From NCBI GenBank assembly GCA_023461495.1, contig JAEYLA010000211.1, positions 1-10,391 on the forward strand: 10,391 bases of DNA, given 5' to 3'. The notes under the pieces were generated by a model, which did no database searches, was not told the origin of the DNA, and saw only the letters and a program-made list of their open reading frames with translations. This stretch comes from Bacillota bacterium. Lineage in GTDB: Bacteria; Bacillota; Clostridia; Christensenellales; CAG-138. This document shows, one piece after another, positions 7,214-10,391 of this stretch (position 1 is its first letter; each line of letters opens with the position of its first letter). Both the position numbers and the translations under genes were made by a program.

Positions 7214-7691
7214 ATGGATAATCCGAATAACTTTTCGCATATTTCGAGTTGCTTGAACGATGGTATGCGTTCTAGACGGGGTTTAGAGCGGCTACTCAGC
7301 AAGAGAAAAACTCAAAAATGTGCAAGTGTCTATATCAGATATTGCAACAAAGAAATGTATCCGTTTGAGTCCGGAAGTGAAGTGGATTCGGACGGTGTTA
7401 CCTCTGGAGCCGGGTATACTATTGTGAAGGAATTGGATGGGTACAAGCTGGCCCGCAAGCAGTTGGGTTTGCCGAAACCTTCCCTCGGCATATGATGATT
7501 TTTCCTCTGCTATGCCAAAAGAGGGGGTGGCTCTTCTCCCAGTGCAGATTGCAAACCTGAACCAGTATCAACAGCTGACGCATTACCGCATTCGGGACGC
7601 AGTAACAACACAGATTGGCGTTGTAAAGCTCGCATCTAATGGATGCGAGCGCAACGTTTCGGATAAAACCGAAGTGCTGTTTGACTATTAA
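7214..7691 (+). pseudogene. Frameshifted coding-like stretch, unrecognised
   Basis: Two plus-strand frames join into one plausible protein across a single frameshift near 7485-7500. The first frame, convincing from about 7320, includes MYPFESGSEVDSDG and IVKELDGYKLARKQLGLPKP and stops at 7493-7495. The second frame carries on with AYDDFSSAMPKEGVALLP and ends in NVSDKTEVLFDY at 7689-7691. The composition and the way the frames hand over look like an inactivated gene, but I recognise no family. No good ribosome binding site precedes the ATGs at 7214 or 7356, and the reductase promoter lies directly upstream in the opposite direction. It could be a remnant of a divergent gene, a short real protein of the second frame, or chance open frames. 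Confidence 0.35.
7628..7650. repeat. Perfect 9-bp hairpin in the gene-poor stretch
   Basis: GCTCGCATC (7628-7636) and GATGCGAGC (7642-7650) are exact inverse complements with loop TAATG. On the minus strand only TTT follows, so it is at best a weak terminator for the DegV operon. It lies inside the coding-like plus-strand stretch. Confidence 0.45.
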
Positions 7692-7875
7692 ACGGGAACA
7701 CAAGACACAAGGCCTGCGGTAAGGCGTTCTGCGTTTCACCAAGGGGCAGGTTCATATAGTAGCCTTCATAATCGTCATGAGTCTGAGGCTTATGCTACGG
7801 ATTTTCCGCTACAGGTACTACATCAGCTTGTAACGTTGTCTCTGCTTCTGTAGCGCAGCCGACTCGGAGACGCAC
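7692..7875 (-). pseudogene. Possible remnant of a small lipoprotein gene
   Basis: On the minus strand a frame reads GCATEAETTLQADVVPVAENP, stops at a TAG (7797-7795), then continues open in the same frame with HKPQTHDDYEGYYMNLPLGE. The Gly-Cys at 7860-7855 resembles a lipobox, and the residues after it resemble a lipoprotein linker. However the upstream residues (MRLRV from a GTG at 7875) are no signal peptide and there is no ribosome binding site. A single C-to-T change would turn CAG into the TAG. I read it as a decayed gene fragment, with low certainty; a chance frame in non-coding DNA is the alternative. Confidence 0.25.
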
Positions 7876-7910
7876 AAAATGCGGCGGTATGCGTATACTG
7901 CCTACCGCCG
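7876..7910 (-). terminator. Candidate terminator of the DegV operon
   Basis: CGGCGGTA and TACCGCCG (7903-7910 and 7882-7889 on the minus strand) form an 8-bp stem around a 13-base loop, followed by CATTTTG. The stem includes the last codons and the stop of the second DegV gene. The T tract is short and offset by two bases, so efficiency is doubtful. Confidence 0.45.
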
Positions 7911-8768
7911 GGTGCCATAGAAAAAGAGCGCAATGGTTCCCGGCCCAACATGGGCCCCTGTCACAGGCTCATAACAGGTGATGATCATTTCACCCTGATG
8001 GCCGCTTTCGCGGATTTTCTGTGCAACGTAACGGGCATCTTCTTCGCTGTCCGCGTGTGCGATGCCTACGGGAGCATTTTTATCCGCAACCAATGCTTCA
8101 TAACGCTGGATCAGTGCCTGAAGCGCCCTTTTTCTTCCGCGCTCTTTATGGTGGATTACGATTTTGCCATCATGATCGCCCATCAGTATTGGCTTGATCT
8201 GCAGAACATTTCCCACAAAGGCCGCTGTGCCGGAAATTCGCCCGCCTCTTTTCAGGTAGAAGAGATCTTCAACGGTGAAATACTGGCAGATAAAAGCGCT
8301 GTTGTTCTGTGTGCTCGTGGCAATTTCTTCAAAATCAAAGCCGGCTTGATTCATACGTGCCGCGTGAAGTACCGGCAATCCCTCTCCGAGCGATGCAGCG
8401 CGGGTATCAATGACGGCGATCTTTCTTTGGGGGAAACGCTTGCGCATTTCTTCCGCTGCGAAAACCGATCCCTGATATGCGCCGCTAATGCCGCTGGACA
8501 TACCAACGTAAATAATATCAGTTCCCTGGGTAAGGAAGGGTTCGAAAGCCTGGCAGAACGAATGCGTATTTACCATGGACGTGTGGGCAATGGCCCCCTT
8601 TCGCAATGCTGCATAAAATGGCGCTCCATTGAACGGCTCATTGTTGCTTTGCGGGGATGGATACTCAACGCCGTCAACAGTATAATGAAAGGGAATCACT
8701 TCAATGTTCAGTTCCCTAAGCATTTCTTCGGGGAGGTTGGCAGAGGTGTCGGTAATAATTTGAATCAT
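7902..8768 (-). CDS. DegV family protein (fatty-acid-binding, FakB-like), second gene of tandem pair
   Basis: A 288-residue DegV protein of normal length. Family members bind one fatty acid and, as FakB subunits, present it to the kinase FakA, which makes acyl-phosphate for phospholipid synthesis. Landmarks: N-terminal IITDTSANLP, the ligand-pocket pair Thr63-Ser64 in AHTSMVN, SSGISGAYQ at 91-99, LKRGGRISG at 172-180, and C-terminal GAHVGPGTIALFF. No kinase subunit (DAK-type) gene is present in the window, so FakA would be encoded elsewhere. The ATG at 8768 has AGAGGAG 7 bases upstream, overlapping the end of the preceding DegV gene. The two genes are one base apart and should be co-transcribed and translationally coupled. 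Which fatty acid it prefers cannot be read from the sequence. Confidence 0.93.
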   Translation of the reverse strand: MIQIITDTSANLPEEMLRELNIEVIPFHYTVDGVEYPSPQSNNEPFNGAPFYAALRKGAIAHTSMVNTHSFCQAFEPFLTQGTDIIYVGMSSGISGAYQGSVFAAEEMRKRFPQRKIAVIDTRAASLGEGLPVLHAARMNQAGFDFEEIATSTQNNSAFICQYFTVEDLFYLKRGGRISGTAAFVGNVLQIKPILMGDHDGKIVIHHKERGRKRALQALIQRYEALVADKNAPVGIAHADSEEDARYVAQKIRESGHQGEMIITCYEPVTGAHVGPGTIALFFYGTRR

Positions 8769-8769
8769 G

Positions 8770-9660
8770 CTATTCTCCTCTTTCTGTGCCCCAGAAGAAC
8801 AATGCAACTGTTCCGGGTCCGGTGTGGCTCCCAATGGTCGTGCCTATATTGTTGATCAGGACTTTTCCGTTAAGGTTTTTAAACCGTTCCTCCACAAGGC
8901 TCGCAACCATGCGCGCGTCTTCATAGCAAGCGGATTGCGAGATAAAGCATTTACCGGAATAGTCCAGCCCGTTTTGGGCAAATGCCTCCATTCGATTTAC
9001 GATCTCGCGAATAACACGGCGCTTTGTACGTATCTTTTCGCGCGGGATCAGCCGACCCAGATGATCCATATTCAGCAGCGGACAGATATTTAGAATCGTA
9101 CCGAACATACCTGCCGCTTTAGAAATTCTGCCGCCATTCACATAGAATGTGAGGTCTGTTGAGAAAAACCAATGGTGCAGCCGCAGCCTGTTTTTAATAA
9201 CCCAATCATGAACTTCGTCGATCGTCTTCCCGGTGTCGCGCAGGTCGGCCAGCGTATCCATCAGCAATCCATAACCTGAAGAAGCGCCAAGCGAATCAAC
9301 GATATAAACCTTACGCTCGGGGAAGCGCTCTCTTGCAATCATTGCGGCGCTTTGGGCTGAATTGTATGTACCCGATAACCCTGACGACAGGCATACATGC
9401 AAAATATCATTCCCCTGCTCCAGCATTGAGGAGAAGTAATCTAAGTATTCTGTAATGTTAACCTGAGAGGTTCTGGTTTTTGCGCCTTGTGCCATGGCTT
9501 TATAGAACTGGTCAAATGGCATGGACTGGCCCAAATCGTCCAGGTACTCTTTATCATGAACAAAGTAATGAAAGCAGATGAAAGAAATGCCGCGTTTTTC
9601 AAAGTGTTCTTTTGTCAAATCGGCCGTGGAGCAGCAACTTAACACATACGGATGATGCAT
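8770..9660 (-). CDS. DegV family protein (fatty-acid-binding, FakB-like), first gene of tandem pair
   Basis: A 296-residue DegV protein, paralogous to the next gene but clearly diverged. Shared landmarks: Thr64-Ser65 in TRTSQVN, LSSGLSGTYN at 91-100, GGRISK at 176-181 and the C-terminal SHTGPGTVALFFWG. The usual N-terminal TDSTADLP motif is altered to SCCSTADLTKE, and the common LKxGGRIS reads YVNGGRIS, so its ligand or role may differ from its partner's. The ATG at 9660 follows AAGGAG with 7-base spacing; the in-frame ATG at 9759 falls within the upstream terminator and is rejected. Pairs of FakB proteins with different acyl specificities are known in Gram-positive bacteria, and this pair may divide saturated and unsaturated fatty acids, which is inference. 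A candidate promoter lies at 9704-9732. Confidence 0.93.
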   Translation of the reverse strand: MHHPYVLSCCSTADLTKEHFEKRGISFICFHYFVHDKEYLDDLGQSMPFDQFYKAMAQGAKTRTSQVNITEYLDYFSSMLEQGNDILHVCLSSGLSGTYNSAQSAAMIARERFPERKVYIVDSLGASSGYGLLMDTLADLRDTGKTIDEVHDWVIKNRLRLHHWFFSTDLTFYVNGGRISKAAGMFGTILNICPLLNMDHLGRLIPREKIRTKRRVIREIVNRMEAFAQNGLDYSGKCFISQSACYEDARMVASLVEERFKNLNGKVLINNIGTTIGSHTGPGTVALFFWGTERGE

Positions 9661-9703
9661 AATTTTCTCCTTCCTGATATCAAGCCGGTGTTTTTCTTTC
9701 GTT

Positions 9704-9732
9704 ATCTTAGCTGTCGGCATGGCGAAGTACAA
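9704..9732 (-). promoter_or_regulatory. Candidate promoter of the DegV operon
   Basis: On the minus strand TTGTAC (9732-9727), a 17-base spacer and TAAGAT (9709-9704). Only 3 of 6 and 4 of 6 bases match consensus, but it lies in the right place, between the upstream terminator and the start codon 44 bases away. Confidence 0.45.
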
Positions 9733-9749
9733 CCTACTTTTTATCCGAA

Positions 9750-9797
9750 CAAAACGCAAAAGAGTAGAGGCGCATAGTAAAACGCCCTACTCCTTTG
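9750..9797 (-). terminator. Terminator after the XRE-membrane protein gene
   Basis: On the minus strand CAAAGGAGTAGGGCG (9797-9783) pairs with CGCCTCTACTCTTTTG (9772-9757) in a long stem with one G-U pair and one bulged base around a 10-base loop. It is followed by CGTTTTGTTC, an interrupted T tract. It begins 25 bases after the stop codon. Confidence 0.75.
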
Positions 9798-9822
9798 GTG
9801 TTTTGGGTCTACAAATCGGAGA

Positions 9823-10391
9823 CTACGGTTTTTTCTTCTCTCCTTTGATTTTGAAGCTTAGTAAAACTACGATTTGTGCCGGTATGGCAACAAGGAAAAG
9901 CTGCCAGGGGCGGTATTTGATCAGCGCGATATAGATTGCGGCGATCAGGCTAAAAACCAAAGCGGAAACAATCAACAGATTGCGTTTTCCGTGGTTCCAA
10001 ACGCAGTTTAGAACAAGAAGGGTGATCAGGGAAACGGGAACAGCGTATGCAAATATACTCCATTGAACAGTTCCCAATACCCAGAAGATGATAAAGACCA
10101 GGGTTGCAACAGTCCAAATCCCCGCGACAGCTACCATGATGATGGCAGAGGGATTATATTTGCGGACAGCGCCGCCTTGTTTTTTTTTCTGGGGGGCATC
10201 ACAGTAATCGCATGTATTTAATAAATCATCAACGGAAACGTTGAAGATTTCAGCCATTCGCTTTAGAACAAGAACATCCGGAACAGATTCCGCGCGTTCC
10301 CATTTGGAAATTGTCTTATCGGAATAATTCAATTTCTCACCCAGTTCCGCCTGCGTCATATTTGCATTTGTGCGTTGCCTGATGATATTGC
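9823..10391 (-). CDS. XRE-type helix-turn-helix membrane protein (partial, N-terminus outside window)
   Basis: A DNA-binding domain of the Cro/CI (XRE) type is followed by a membrane domain. The helix-turn-helix is MTQAELGEKLNYSDKTISKW, continuing ERAESVPDVLVLKRMAEIF and VSVDDLL. After a short linker with CDYC and a KKK stretch come four hydrophobic segments (near AIIMVAVAGIWTVATL, FAYAVPVSLITLLVL, LLIVSALVFSLIAAI and LFLVAIPAQIVVLL). The Met at 10359 is probably internal: the frame continues upstream to the window edge as NIIRQRTNAN, which matches the first helix expected before MTQAEL in this family. The true start therefore lies a few codons beyond base 10391. Such membrane-tethered XRE proteins are common in Bacillota, mostly of unknown role; the target and signal are unknown. 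A terminator separates it from the DegV genes. Confidence 0.88.
   Translation of the reverse strand, partial: NIIRQRTNANMTQAELGEKLNYSDKTISKWERAESVPDVLVLKRMAEIFNVSVDDLLNTCDYCDAPQKKKQGGAVRKYNPSAIIMVAVAGIWTVATLVFIIFWVLGTVQWSIFAYAVPVSLITLLVLNCVWNHGKRNLLIVSALVFSLIAAIYIALIKYRPWQLFLVAIPAQIVVLLSFKIKGEKKKP

Noticed and set aside
7121..7240. Upstream start for the flavin reductase
   Set aside because: The extra 40 residues would bury the signal peptide and span the predicted TATAAT box; the ATG at 7120 has a strong ribosome binding site.
7795..7797. TAG read as pyrrolysine in the small lipoprotein-like frame
   Set aside because: There is no sign of pyrrolysine machinery or a methylamine methyltransferase context, and the frame lacks a start and signal peptide. 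A decayed fragment is simpler.
7950..8855. Long plus-strand open frame of 301 codons
   Set aside because: It is fully antisense to a clear DegV gene, and its translation resembles no protein family.

Overview
The window looks like a Bacillota (Clostridia-type) chromosome, probably from an anaerobe. The reasons are strong AAGGAG-type ribosome binding sites, lipoprotein signal peptides, a pair of DegV/FakB-like proteins, an OmpR-type two-component pair, and a cell-surface flavin reductase without any haem motif. This is inferred from gene content only. Every gene I can support is on the minus strand, so transcription runs from high to low coordinates, in at least five units separated by visible terminators and promoters.

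From high to low coordinate: (a) 9823-10391, the C-terminal part of an XRE-type helix-turn-helix protein with four membrane segments, whose start lies beyond the window, followed by a terminator. (b) 7902-9660, two tandem DegV-family fatty-acid-binding proteins, one base apart, with their own candidate promoter. (c) 7121-7901, 781 bases with no intact gene. It holds a coding-like but frameshifted plus-strand stretch, a possible minus-strand lipoprotein remnant broken by a TAG, a perfect 9-bp hairpin, and the promoter of the next gene. (d) 4898-7120, a 740-residue lipoprotein with two FMN-binding domains joined to a fumarate-reductase-type FAD domain, closed by a strong terminator. (e) 3850-4782, a LysR-type regulator with a TTGACA promoter embedded in that terminator. 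(f) 3522-3849, a regulatory region with several inverted repeats and the promoter of the two-component operon. (g) 1546-3521, OmpR-type response regulator and sensor histidine kinase, followed by a terminator. (h) 1-1313, the N-terminal part of a large lipoprotein in which a propeller-like region precedes an ABC-transporter solute-binding domain; it runs off the window.

The most interesting functional unit is the reductase with its LysR regulator. The lipoprotein carries two ApbE-type flavinylation motifs and the catalytic Arg and His residues of the fumarate/urocanate reductase family. At the position where fumarate reductases have a substrate-binding His (QxHPT) it has Tyr (QVYPL). This suggests an extracytoplasmic, flavin-wired terminal reductase for an organic acceptor other than fumarate. 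The LysR protein is the obvious candidate sensor for that acceptor. The two-component pair next to the solute-binding lipoprotein probably forms a separate sensing/uptake module.
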